Below the pieces are notes generated by a model. The model did no database searches, was not told the DNA's origin, and saw only the letters and a program-made list of their open reading frames with translations. A stretch of 64,000 nt of DNA from the NCBI GenBank assembly GCA_002314145.1, contig DCCG01000004.1, forward strand, positions 1 through 64,000, written 5' to 3'. Positions 49,359 through 58,026 of the stretch are shown here, piece after piece (within the stretch, counting starts at the first letter, position 1; every line of letters starts with the position of its first letter). The translations under genes and the position numbers were made by a program. This DNA comes from Thalassolituus sp. UBA1087. GTDB taxonomy: Bacteria > Pseudomonadota > Gammaproteobacteria > Pseudomonadales > Oceanobacteraceae.

Positions 49359-49913
49359 ATGACCCAAGCTCATCCCATGCCTGCGGGCGTGGCCGATCTG
49401 CCCGCTGATCTGATTGAAATCTCCATCGCCGATCAGTTACTGCGTTATTCTGCCGGTGGTGTGTGCTATCAGTACCCGGTTTCCACCGCCCTGAACGGCG
49501 CCGGAGAAGAGCAGGGCAGTGGCAAAACGCCACGTGGCTGGCATCGCATACGGGCCTGTATCGGCCGCGGGCAGCCAGTGAACACCGTATTTGTCGGCCG
49601 CCGTGCCACAGGAGAGATATACTCCCCGCAACTGGCACAGCAGTATCCCCGTCGCGACTGGATACTGAGCCGTATTCTGTGGCTGCAGGGGCTGGAAATC
49701 GGCCGCAATCGCCTTGGCCTGGTCGATTCTATGCGCCGCTATATTTATATCCACGGCACGCCGGATTCAGAACCTATGGGGGAACCGCTTTCCCATGGCT
49801 GTGTGCGCATGCGCAATGACCATGTCTGTGAGCTGGCGGAGCGTGTGGCGGCCGGGACCCGGGTGTGGATTCAGGAAGGTACCTTCGCGAGGATTCCATG
49901 CCGCAACCTTTGA
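49359..49913 (+). CDS. L,D-transpeptidase-fold protein without signal peptide
   Basis: A 184-residue YkuD-domain protein. The catalytic set is complete: H132 (YIHGTP) and S145-H-G-C148-V-R150 (LSHGCVRM). The N-terminus (MTQAHPMPAGVADLPADLIEISI) has no hydrophobic segment, so unlike the exported copy at 2079 it appears cytoplasmic or exported by an unknown route. It overlaps nagZ by 16 bases. Since NagZ works on cytoplasmic muropeptides, this enzyme may act on recycled wall fragments. That role is inferred. Confidence 0.87.
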   Translation: MTQAHPMPAGVADLPADLIEISIADQLLRYSAGGVCYQYPVSTALNGAGEEQGSGKTPRGWHRIRACIGRGQPVNTVFVGRRATGEIYSPQLAQQYPRRDWILSRILWLQGLEIGRNRLGLVDSMRRYIYIHGTPDSEPMGEPLSHGCVRMRNDHVCELAERVAAGTRVWIQEGTFARIPCRNL

Positions 49914-50941
49914 ACAGCCCGTTAAACCGCGCAGGCGTCATCGCTGATATTACAGGCCCTGTGCTGACAGACGCCGACCGTGATTTTATCGCTCAGCCGG
50001 AACTGTCCGGCCTGATTTTCTTTGCCCGTCATTACGAAAGTCCGGCACAACTTAAACAATTGTGTGCGGATATCCGTGCACAGCGCCCGGATCTGCTGTT
50101 GTGTGTGGATCAGGAAGGCGGCCGGGTGCAGCGCTTCCGCGATGGTTTTACTGCGTTGCCGCCCATGATGACGCTTGAGAATCTGTTGCACGAGGATGAA
50201 GCTGCCGCCATTGAGCTGGCGACGGAACTTGGCTGGCTGATGGCCTGGGAGGTCCGCTGTCAGGGGGTGCATCTGAGTTTTGCACCGGTTCTGGATATTG
50301 AGCGCGATGTGTCCCGGGTGATCGGCGACCGCGCCTTTGGCCATTCGGCCGGGACGGTGATCACTCTGGCCACCGCTTTTGTGCAGGGGATGGCCCAGGC
50401 CGGTATGGCGGCAGTGGGCAAGCATTTTCCCGGTCATGGTGCGGTGGTAGCGGACTCGCATAAAGATCTGCCCGTGGATGAACGTTCCCGGGGCGCGCTG
50501 GAATACGATATGCAGCCGTTTCAGCAGCTGATGGCACAGGGCTTACTGGCCGGTATTATGCCGGCGCATGTGGTGTATCCGGCGCTGGACCCGCTTCATA
50601 CCGCGGGTTTCTCGCGCCTCTGGTTACAGGATATTCTGCGTGACGGGCTCGGCTTTCAGGGCGTCATCTTCAGTGATGATCTGACCATGGCCGGTGCTGC
50701 CAGTGTGGGCAGTTATGGCCAGCGGGCGCAGGCGGCAATGGACGCCGGCGCCGATGCACTGGTGGTGTGCAATGATCCCGACGGGGCACAGCAGGTCGTG
50801 GAGCAGGTGCGCCAACAGTGCCATGAGCAGGGCTGGCAACACCTGGATCTGAGCGCTCTGCAGGGAAACCCGGATGCATTGCACACCGAGGCCAATCAGC
50901 AACGGGCGGACGCTGTCCGCCGTTTACTCAGCCGTTTTTAA
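49898..50941 (+). CDS. nagZ: Beta-N-acetylhexosaminidase NagZ
   Basis: A 347-residue GH3 enzyme of cytoplasmic peptidoglycan recycling that removes GlcNAc from anhydro-muropeptides. Present are DQEGGRVQRF near residues 67-76, the substrate/catalytic motif KHFPGHGAVVADSHKDLP near 168-185 (catalytic His of the DSH loop), and the nucleophile Asp in FSDDLTMAG near 252-260. The longest frame starts at 49865; ATG 49898 follows GAGGA and matches the family. It overlaps the preceding L,D-transpeptidase gene. Confidence 0.96.
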   Translation: MPQPLNSPLNRAGVIADITGPVLTDADRDFIAQPELSGLIFFARHYESPAQLKQLCADIRAQRPDLLLCVDQEGGRVQRFRDGFTALPPMMTLENLLHEDEAAAIELATELGWLMAWEVRCQGVHLSFAPVLDIERDVSRVIGDRAFGHSAGTVITLATAFVQGMAQAGMAAVGKHFPGHGAVVADSHKDLPVDERSRGALEYDMQPFQQLMAQGLLAGIMPAHVVYPALDPLHTAGFSRLWLQDILRDGLGFQGVIFSDDLTMAGAASVGSYGQRAQAAMDAGADALVVCNDPDGAQQVVEQVRQQCHEQGWQHLDLSALQGNPDALHTEANQQRADAVRRLLSRF

Positions 50942-50954
50942 GAAGTCAGAAATT

Positions 50955-51710
50955 ATGTCATCACAACCAGTGGTCGCGATTATCGGCGGCACCGGACTGA
51001 CCCAGCTCGAAGGTCCGCAGATCGCGGCGGCACATCATCTGGAAACCCCGCTGGGCAAGCCATCCGGCGTGGTGGAAGCCGGTGACTGGAACGGCTGTCA
51101 GGTGTTGTTTCTGGCCCGTCACGGGCATCCTCATGCGGTGCCGCCGCATAAGATTAACTACCGCGCTAATCTGCTGGCTTTGCAGGAGCTGGGGGCAACG
51201 GCCATTATTGCGGTGAATGCCGTGGGCGGGATTCATGCCGACATGGGGGCCGGTAAGATCTCGGTGCCGCATCAGCTGATCGATTACACCTGGGGTCGGG
51301 AAAGTACCTTTTTTGATGGCGAATTCCGCCCGCTTGATCATATTGATCTGACCCGACCTTACGATGAAACACTGCGCCAGCATCTGCTTGCCGCTGCTGC
51401 CCGTATCGGCCAGCCGGTACTGGATTACGGCGTTTACGGTGCCACCCAGGGGCCACGTCTGGAGACTGTTGCGGAGATTAACCGGATGGAGCGGGACGGC
51501 TGTGATCTGGTGGGCATGACAGGCATGCCGGAAGCGGCGCTGGCCCGGGAGCTGGCGATTCCTTACGCCAGCCTGTGTCTGGTGGTGAATCCGGCAGCCG
51601 GTCGCTCCGACGGAGAAATTACCATGGATGATATCCGCACAGTGCTGGCCGATGGCATGCAGCGCGTGCGTGATATTGTGGCGGCAACTCTGGCGGGAAT
51701 GAAGGCCTGA
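50955..51710 (+). CDS. mtnP: S-methyl-5'-thioinosine phosphorylase (MTIP)
   Basis: A 251-residue purine nucleoside phosphorylase-family enzyme. Phosphate and substrate motifs are IIGGTGL, RHGHPHAVPPHKINYRAN near 48-66, VNAVGGIHADM near 89, GPRLET near 172 and MTGMPEAALARE near 194. The adenine-recognising Asp pair of human MTAP (TDYDCW) is replaced by VNPAAGRS, as expected for the 6-oxopurine enzyme MTIP of pseudomonads. It salvages methylthioinosine formed from methylthioadenosine. The start is ATG 50955; the longer frame runs into nagZ. It lies 13 bases after nagZ. Confidence 0.92.
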   Translation: MSSQPVVAIIGGTGLTQLEGPQIAAAHHLETPLGKPSGVVEAGDWNGCQVLFLARHGHPHAVPPHKINYRANLLALQELGATAIIAVNAVGGIHADMGAGKISVPHQLIDYTWGRESTFFDGEFRPLDHIDLTRPYDETLRQHLLAAAARIGQPVLDYGVYGATQGPRLETVAEINRMERDGCDLVGMTGMPEAALARELAIPYASLCLVVNPAAGRSDGEITMDDIRTVLADGMQRVRDIVAATLAGMKA

Positions 51711-51731
51711 ACGGCCTCAGACCCGCATCAA

Positions 51732-52562
51732 TCAGGCATCACTGTCTGTAGCGGATATATCGTCGGCCAGTGAACTGGCGTCTTCAACCGGGATCAGTTT
51801 GATCACAATCCCCAGCATCGGATGATCAATATAGTGCAGTTCGTTGCTGCGCATCCGGCGCGACTGTCTGACTTCCGCCGCACGTAACGGAGTTGGCTGG
51901 AGTTCAGCCGGACTGGCTGCAAAGGCGGGCCCGTTATCGCTCTGTGGCATGCCGGTACGGTAATCATCTTTGACTGAGTGGCTGTCCGGTAACGTCAGTG
52001 TGTTGAGTACCGGGTTCTCATCCAGTGAGTAATGCTGCACCACCAGGTCGGTATTGAGATGCAGATAGCGGCTGCGGTGCAGTGTAAAGCTGCCACTGAT
52101 CTCAATGACCAGGTCGTCTTCATAGTGGATATTCACCGGGTGCACGACGGCTTTATCTTCTTCCTGAACCGGTTCAATCCAGGCCTGATGCCAGACCACC
52201 TGCATGTCGCTGCGGCTGTTTATCCTGGCTTCTGCCGACTGCAGAATATGATGTTTCAGGCGTGTAAAAGGCGCCGGCAGTTCTGCTGCCGGAATCTGTG
52301 GAAAGCTGAAACCGGCATACAGGGCAGAATGCAGCTGCCGGTACATGGCCGGCGCCTGCCACCAGCCGAAATCAGGCTGCGTCTGGTCGTCGTCATGGTA
52401 GCGGGAAGGCAGTGCATCGGCCCAGAGTTCGTGGTCGATATTGTCCTGATTTTCGTAGGCAACCAGCATCATTTCGACGCGGTACCAGGGCGCGGCCGAG
52501 GCAGCCGGCGCGGTCAGCAGACCACAGACAAGGAGGGCAGGCAGGCTGTGCAGAAGCTTCAC
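51732..52562 (-). CDS. CsiV-family periplasmic protein
   Basis: A 276-residue exported protein with signal peptide MKLLHSLPALLVCGLLTAPAASA. The PWYRVEMMLVAYEN start of the mature protein and the later SRYLHLNTDLVVQHY and MRSNELHYIDHPMLGIVIKLIPVE segments are the CsiV/PF10972 pattern. CsiV was described in Vibrio as needed for growth with D-methionine through the wall regulator LpoA. It overlaps the mfd end by four bases and ends with an acidic tail. Confidence 0.85.
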   Translation of the reverse strand: MKLLHSLPALLVCGLLTAPAASAAPWYRVEMMLVAYENQDNIDHELWADALPSRYHDDDQTQPDFGWWQAPAMYRQLHSALYAGFSFPQIPAAELPAPFTRLKHHILQSAEARINSRSDMQVVWHQAWIEPVQEEDKAVVHPVNIHYEDDLVIEISGSFTLHRSRYLHLNTDLVVQHYSLDENPVLNTLTLPDSHSVKDDYRTGMPQSDNGPAFAASPAELQPTPLRAAEVRQSRRMRSNELHYIDHPMLGIVIKLIPVEDASSLADDISATDSDA

Positions 52563-55500
52563 AGGTTAGGGTCCTTCTGTAATTCGGTAATGACCTGGTC
52601 GATCTGATGGAAGCGCTGGTCGATACTGGACATGTTGAGGTTGAAACGCAAGGTGTGGCCGCCTTCCAGTTTGAATGTGTTGGGTTTGCTTTGTACCAGT
52701 TTGACCAGCACAAAGGGATTTATATTCGTTTCGGCGGCAAATTCAATGCGGCCACTGCTGTCCCCGGCATCCAGCTTGGCGATGCCCATGGGCGTGAGCT
52801 TCAGCTTCAGCGATGTCTGGCGGAACAGGTTTTTCACGGCATCCGGCAACAGGCCAAAACGGTCAATCATTTCCACCTGCAGTTCTTTCAGCTCAGTATC
52901 ATCCTTCGCACTGGCGATGCGCTTGTACAGCGTCAGGCGCGAATTCACATCCGGCAGATAGTCATCCGGGATCAGTGCCGGAATATGCAGATTCACTTCG
53001 GCTCCGGCCTGAATGGTCAGATCGTCCGATGGCGTCTTACCGGCTTTCATAGCGTTCACAGCCTGTTCCAGCATATCCATATACAGGGTGAAGCCGATGG
53101 TTTCTATCTGTCCGCTCTGTTCTTCGCCCAGCAGTTCACCCGCACCGCGGATTTCCAGATCGTGGGTGGCGAGCATAAAGCCGGCGCCCAGATCCTGCGA
53201 GGCGGAAATGGCCTCCAGCCGTTTTTCGGCGTCTTTGGTCAGGGATTTCGGCGGTGGCGTCAGCAGGTAGGCATAGGCCTGGTGATGCGAACGGCCGACC
53301 CGGCCACGCAGCTGATGCAGCTGCGCTAAACCAAATTTATCTGCACGGTCGATGATAATGGTATTGGCAGATGGAACGTCGATCCCTGTCTCAATAATGG
53401 TGGTACACACCAGGACGTTGAAGCGCTTGTGATAGAAATCACTCATGACCCGCTCCAGTTCACGTTCGGACATCTGGCCATGGGCGACAATCACCCGGGC
53501 TTCCGGGATGGCCTCAGCCAGATCGCGGGCTGTTTTTTCGATGCTTTTGACTTCGTTGTGCAGATAATACACCTGACCACCGCGCAGAATTTCACGCAGG
53601 ATGGCTTCTTTCGCGGTGGCCTGATCATGCTGGCGCACAAAGGTTTTGACACTCAGGCGTTTCGCCGGTGGCGTGGCAATAATCGACAGATCCCGGATGC
53701 TGGCCATGGCCATATTTAAGGTCCGCGGAATCGGTGTGGCAGTCAGGGTCAGAATATCCACTTCCGCACGCAGGGCCTTGATACGCTCTTTCTGCTGCAC
53801 GCCAAAGCGATGCTCTTCGTCGATGATCAGCAGGCCCAGATGGTCGAATTTGACATCTTTCTGCAGCAGCTTGTGGGTTCCGACGACGATATCCGTTTTA
53901 CCATCCAGCATACGGTCCAGCGCCTGCTGGGTTTCTTTGGCGGAATTAAAGCGCGACAGGACATCCACCTTCACCGGCCACTCGGCGAAGCGGTCGGCAA
54001 AATTCTGATAATGCTGTTGCGCCAGCAGAGTGGTGGGCACCAGCACTGCAACCTGCTTGCCGCTCTGCACGGCCATAAAGGCGGCACGCATCGCCACTTC
54101 TGTTTTACCGAAGCCGACATCGCCACATACCAGGCGGTCCATCGGCCGGGGCGAGCACATATCGTCAATGACCGCATCAATGGCGGCCTGCTGGTCGGGG
54201 GTTTCTTCATAGGGGAAACTGGCGGTAAAGCGCAGGTAATCGTCATCCGGCTTATCAAAAGCAAAGCCTTTACGCGCTTCGCGGCGGGCGTAGATGTCCA
54301 GCAGCTCGGCGGCGCTGTCGCGGATTTTTTCGGCCGCTTTGCGTTTCGCCTGGGCCCATTTGTCGGTGCCCAGTTTACTGATCGGGGCGGCACCTTCCTC
54401 GCTGCCACCATAGCGTGAAATCAGGTGCAGGGCTGATACCGGTACATAGAGTTTGGCATTGCCCTGATATTCCAGTACCAGGAATTCATTGACTTCGCCG
54501 CCGGCATCCAGGGTCTGCAGGCCCATGTAACGGCCCACGCCATGATCCAGATGAACCACCGGAGATCCTTCCTGCAGCTCGGACAGATCACGGATCACCA
54601 TATCCGGATTGGTTTTCTGCCGGTCGCGGCGGCGGGTCTGGCGGATACGCTGACCGAATAACTGGTTTTCGGTAATGATGGCGATGCCGTCTTCCGCCAG
54701 CAGTACGCTGTCATCCAGCGGGCCCACCAATAGCCCGGGCGAAGCCCCGCCATGACGGAATTCTGCCCAGTGGGCCAGCTCCTGCGGCCGCAGGCTGATG
54801 CGGCCCAGCAGTTCCCGCAGCGCTTCGCGGCGGCCGGCCGATTCGGCACAGAACAGAATCTTCAGTTGATTATTGTCCTGCAGCCAGTGCTGCAGGCGCT
54901 GCAGCGGTTGCTCCAGGCGCGAGTCAATACTGATATCCGGCAATGCGGCGGTGTGAAAGCTGACCGCACCGGCCCGTTCCGGCGGCGGCCCGGCCTGCCA
55001 CTGAATACGCGGATAGTGATTCATGCCGGCGAACAGCTGATCGGTGGCGAGAAACAGCTCTGCCGGTGGCAGAATCGGGCGCAGCCGGTCGTAGCGCCGG
55101 CTTTCATAGCGTTGTTCGCTGTCTTTGCGGAATATTTCCGCCGCTTCTTCTGTGCGGCCATCGTGAACGATCAGGGTATTGGCGGGCAGGTGGTCAAACA
55201 GACTGCCCAGGGGTTCAGCAAAAAACAGCGGTAAGTAATATTCGATACCGGCTGGCGCGATGCCGCCACTGACATCGGTAAACACCGGGCAGGCTTTCGG
55301 GTCCTGATCAAAAAAATCGAACCAGCGTGACTTAAAAGTACGGATGGCCGAGGTATTCAGTGGAAATTCCCGCGCCGGCAGAATGCGGATGGTGCTGACT
55401 TTTTCCAGTGTGCGCTGGCTTTCCGGGTCGAAGGTACGCAGCGTTTCGATTTCATCATCGAACAGCTCAATACGGAACGGGGTGTCGTGTCCCATGGGGA

Positions 55501-56017
55501 AAATATCGACAATGGAACCACGTACCGCGAATTCGCCGTGTTCATACACAGTATCCACACAATGATAACCGGCCGATTCCAGCTGGATGCGGGTGTTGTC
55601 GACGTTGAAACTCTGACCCACATCCAGGGCGAAGGTCTGGCCCTGATAAAAGCTGGCCGGTGGCAGACGGTGCAGCAGGGTGGACACCGGCAGAATCAGA
55701 ATGCCGTGGCGGATATCCTGCAGTTGACTCAGGGTGGCAATACGCTGGGAGACGATATCCTGGTGAGGGGAAAAGACATCGTAAGGCAGAATTTCCCAGT
55801 CGGGAAAATGCAGCACCGGCAGTTCCTGGGCGAAGAAACGGATTTCTTCTTCCAGCCGCAGAGCGTTGGCGGGATCGGCGGAAATAACCAGTGTTAATCC
55901 CGGATGGCCGGCGGCAGCACTGGCGATGGCCAGCGCCTGTGATGCACCAGTCAGGTTTCCCCAGAAGCGCCGCTCCGCGGCTTTGGTCGGGATTTCCGGG
56001 GAGAAAGGGCTGGTCAT
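52559..56017 (-). CDS. mfd: Transcription-repair coupling factor Mfd
   Basis: The 1152-residue Mfd removes stalled RNA polymerase and recruits UvrA. Domains in order: UvrB-homology (to about 330), the RNAP-interacting CarD-like domain (GSPVVHLDHGVGRYMGL near 485), and RecG-type translocase motors with Walker A GDVGFGKTEVAMRA near 630, DEEHRFGVQQKE near 740 and TATPIPRTL near 765. The TRG motif region lies near 910-930 and the C-terminal TRCF domain closes it. ATG 56017 follows AGGAG; the longer frame (56047) lacks a Shine-Dalgarno. Length is normal. Confidence 0.98.
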   Translation of the reverse strand: MTSPFSPEIPTKAAERRFWGNLTGASQALAIASAAAGHPGLTLVISADPANALRLEEEIRFFAQELPVLHFPDWEILPYDVFSPHQDIVSQRIATLSQLQDIRHGILILPVSTLLHRLPPASFYQGQTFALDVGQSFNVDNTRIQLESAGYHCVDTVYEHGEFAVRGSIVDIFPMGHDTPFRIELFDDEIETLRTFDPESQRTLEKVSTIRILPAREFPLNTSAIRTFKSRWFDFFDQDPKACPVFTDVSGGIAPAGIEYYLPLFFAEPLGSLFDHLPANTLIVHDGRTEEAAEIFRKDSEQRYESRRYDRLRPILPPAELFLATDQLFAGMNHYPRIQWQAGPPPERAGAVSFHTAALPDISIDSRLEQPLQRLQHWLQDNNQLKILFCAESAGRREALRELLGRISLRPQELAHWAEFRHGGASPGLLVGPLDDSVLLAEDGIAIITENQLFGQRIRQTRRRDRQKTNPDMVIRDLSELQEGSPVVHLDHGVGRYMGLQTLDAGGEVNEFLVLEYQGNAKLYVPVSALHLISRYGGSEEGAAPISKLGTDKWAQAKRKAAEKIRDSAAELLDIYARREARKGFAFDKPDDDYLRFTASFPYEETPDQQAAIDAVIDDMCSPRPMDRLVCGDVGFGKTEVAMRAAFMAVQSGKQVAVLVPTTLLAQQHYQNFADRFAEWPVKVDVLSRFNSAKETQQALDRMLDGKTDIVVGTHKLLQKDVKFDHLGLLIIDEEHRFGVQQKERIKALRAEVDILTLTATPIPRTLNMAMASIRDLSIIATPPAKRLSVKTFVRQHDQATAKEAILREILRGGQVYYLHNEVKSIEKTARDLAEAIPEARVIVAHGQMSERELERVMSDFYHKRFNVLVCTTIIETGIDVPSANTIIIDRADKFGLAQLHQLRGRVGRSHHQAYAYLLTPPPKSLTKDAEKRLEAISASQDLGAGFMLATHDLEIRGAGELLGEEQSGQIETIGFTLYMDMLEQAVNAMKAGKTPSDDLTIQAGAEVNLHIPALIPDDYLPDVNSRLTLYKRIASAKDDTELKELQVEMIDRFGLLPDAVKNLFRQTSLKLKLTPMGIAKLDAGDSSGRIEFAAETNINPFVLVKLVQSKPNTFKLEGGHTLRFNLNMSSIDQRFHQIDQVITELQKDPNL

Positions 56018-56171
56018 GCGGACTCCTGCTCTGCGTAGTATCAACAAGTAGTATCAAAAGGGCGCCAGTTTAGCCGAAGGACCGCCGCATAGAAACGCCT
56101 GCAGCGGAACACAGCGGCCCGCTGACGGGCGTGGCGGGCATTGAAAGGCGACCGTGCTTTGTTCAATTTGT

Positions 56172-56200
56172 TTGTGAAATGTCTGACATCTGGGCATAAT
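56172..56200 (+). promoter_or_regulatory. Promoter of gap with internal inverted repeat
   Basis: TTGTGA (56172-56177), a 17-base spacer and CATAAT (56195-56200). The perfect repeat ATGTC-T-GACAT (56179-56189) sits in the spacer, a typical repressor position. Confidence 0.6.
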
Positions 56201-56252
56201 ATGCGCCCGAAATTTGCCCATTATTTTACTGAAAAAAACGGAAGGTGAACCC

Positions 56253-57698
56253 GTGAGCCAAGACATGCGCGAAGCCTGCTTGCAGGACTGGATGGACCGT
56301 GAAGCCATCGCTGAATCTATGATCCCGGTGATTGGTCAGCTGTACCGCCAAAAGAACATTGTGACTTCTATCTATGGTCGTCCGGTGATCAATCGCTCTG
56401 TGATTGAAATCCTGAAAGCGCACCGCTTTGTGCGTCACATGGAAAAGCAGGAGCTGTCGGTACATGACACTTTCCCTGTGCTGCAGGCACTGAGTGAAAT
56501 GGACGTCTGCCGCGCCCACATCGATCTTGGCAAACTGGCGGTTAAATATCGTAATGAAGGCAATGGCCGCGATATGAAAGAATTCCTGGCGACCGAGCTG
56601 GCCGGTGTTGGCACTCAGTCCGGGGAAGACAATGAAAACCGTGATGTGGTGCTGTACGGTTTCGGCCGTATTGGCCGTCTGCTGGCGCGTATCCTGATTG
56701 AGAAAGCCGGTTCCGGTTCTCTGCGCCTGCGTGCGATTGTGGTACGTCGCGGTAAGGGCGATGACCTGGTCAAACGTGCTTCTCTGCTGCGTCGTGATTC
56801 TGTTCACGGTACTTTCCGTGGCACACTGACGGTAGACGCTGAAAACGAAGCCATCATCGCTAACGGTAATTACATTAAGATCATTTACGCCAACAACCCG
56901 GCGGAGATCGATTACACCGAATACGGCATCGACAATGCACTGGTCATTGATAACACCGGGGTGTGGCGTGATGACGCAGGTCTGTCACAGCATCTGCAAG
57001 CCAAAGGTACGGCGCGTGTATTGCTCACCGCACCGGGTAAGGGCGATCTGAAAAACATTGTGTATGGCATCAATAACGGTGACATTGATGAGTCGGATAA
57101 AATTCTGTCCGCGGCGTCCTGTACCACCAACGCCATTACACCGGTTCTGAAGGTGATGCACGACCAGTTCGGCATTGCCAATGGTCATGTTGAAACCGTG
57201 CATTCTTACACCAATGACCAGAACCTGATTGATAACTACCACAAGGGTGACCGTCGTGGCCGCAGCGCGCCGCTGAACATGGTGATCACTGAAACCGGTG
57301 CCGCGAAAGCCGTCGCCAAAGCTCTGCCGGAGCTGAAAGGTCTGCTCACCGGGAATGCCATCCGCGTACCGACACCGAACGTCTCCATGGCGATTCTGTC
57401 GCTCAATCTGAAGAAAGAAACCTCCGTTGAGGAAGTGAATAACTTCCTGCGCGAACAGTCTCTTCATTCAGCGGTACAAAAGCAGATCGACTGGGTGAAT
57501 TCACCGGAAGTGGTCTCTACTGACTTTGTTGGCAACAGCCATGCCGGCATCGTCGATGCGCAGGCCACTATCGTTAATGGCAGCCATGTGAATCTGTATG
57601 TCTGGTACGACAACGAATATGGCTACAGCCGTCAGGTGGTGCGGATTGCCCAGCAGGTTTGCGGGGTCGAATATCCCACTTTTCCGAAAGTGAACTGA
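56253..57698 (+). CDS. gap: Glyceraldehyde-3-phosphate dehydrogenase, long form
   Basis: A 481-residue GAPDH of the long type known in Pseudomonas (PA3001). A 125-residue helical N-terminal extension (LQDWMDREAIAESMIPVIGQLYRQKNIVTSIYGRPLIN-like) precedes the usual enzyme: NAD site GFGRIG at 136-141, catalytic C290 (AASCTTNAITP), and HSYTNDQ. The start is GTG 56253 after GGAAGGTG; the longer frame from 56214 is less likely. It acts in glycolysis/gluconeogenesis below the Entner-Doudoroff steps. Cofactor preference is not clear from sequence. A terminator follows. Confidence 0.94.
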   Translation: MSQDMREACLQDWMDREAIAESMIPVIGQLYRQKNIVTSIYGRPVINRSVIEILKAHRFVRHMEKQELSVHDTFPVLQALSEMDVCRAHIDLGKLAVKYRNEGNGRDMKEFLATELAGVGTQSGEDNENRDVVLYGFGRIGRLLARILIEKAGSGSLRLRAIVVRRGKGDDLVKRASLLRRDSVHGTFRGTLTVDAENEAIIANGNYIKIIYANNPAEIDYTEYGIDNALVIDNTGVWRDDAGLSQHLQAKGTARVLLTAPGKGDLKNIVYGINNGDIDESDKILSAASCTTNAITPVLKVMHDQFGIANGHVETVHSYTNDQNLIDNYHKGDRRGRSAPLNMVITETGAAKAVAKALPELKGLLTGNAIRVPTPNVSMAILSLNLKKETSVEEVNNFLREQSLHSAVQKQIDWVNSPEVVSTDFVGNSHAGIVDAQATIVNGSHVNLYVWYDNEYGYSRQVVRIAQQVCGVEYPTFPKVN

Positions 57699-57701
57699 GA
57701 T

Positions 57702-57732
57702 AAAAAACCGCTGCTGTGCAGCGGTTTTTTTT
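57702..57732. terminator. Terminator after gap
   Basis: AAAAAACCGCTGC (57702-57714) and GCAGCGGTTTTTT (57718-57730) form a 13-bp stem with loop TGT and extra T. Confidence 0.94.
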
Positions 57733-58026
57733 GCCCTGAAAAAGCCTGTCGTGTGCTTCTGTATAACTTGACTAAACTTTGCACAAAACAGGCAGAAACG
57801 GGGCGATAAGGCTTACCTGTATTAGGAATTGGTCGGAACTTCTGTGGATTAATCCGCAGCCGGTCATTATACTTAGCGCGATTTTTAACTTGGGAAATGG
57901 GTCCAAGTGCCTGTTTTCAGAACAAAAAGACAATCTACGTACCGCAGCCTGATTGAGAGTGGGGCCGCTGTGCGCGTTTTTTTGTGCTGGTCCGGCACGC
58001 GGAACAACTGTGATTAGGCGAGGCGT
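57733..58026 (+). promoter_or_regulatory. nqr operon upstream region
   Basis: This is 294 bases of non-coding DNA before nqrA. The best -10 is TATACT (57868-57873) with a poor -35. Just upstream is the perfect 10-bp palindrome GGATTAATCC (57846-57855), a possible operator. A second imperfect inverted repeat lies around 57971-58004. No gene was seen. Confidence 0.4.
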
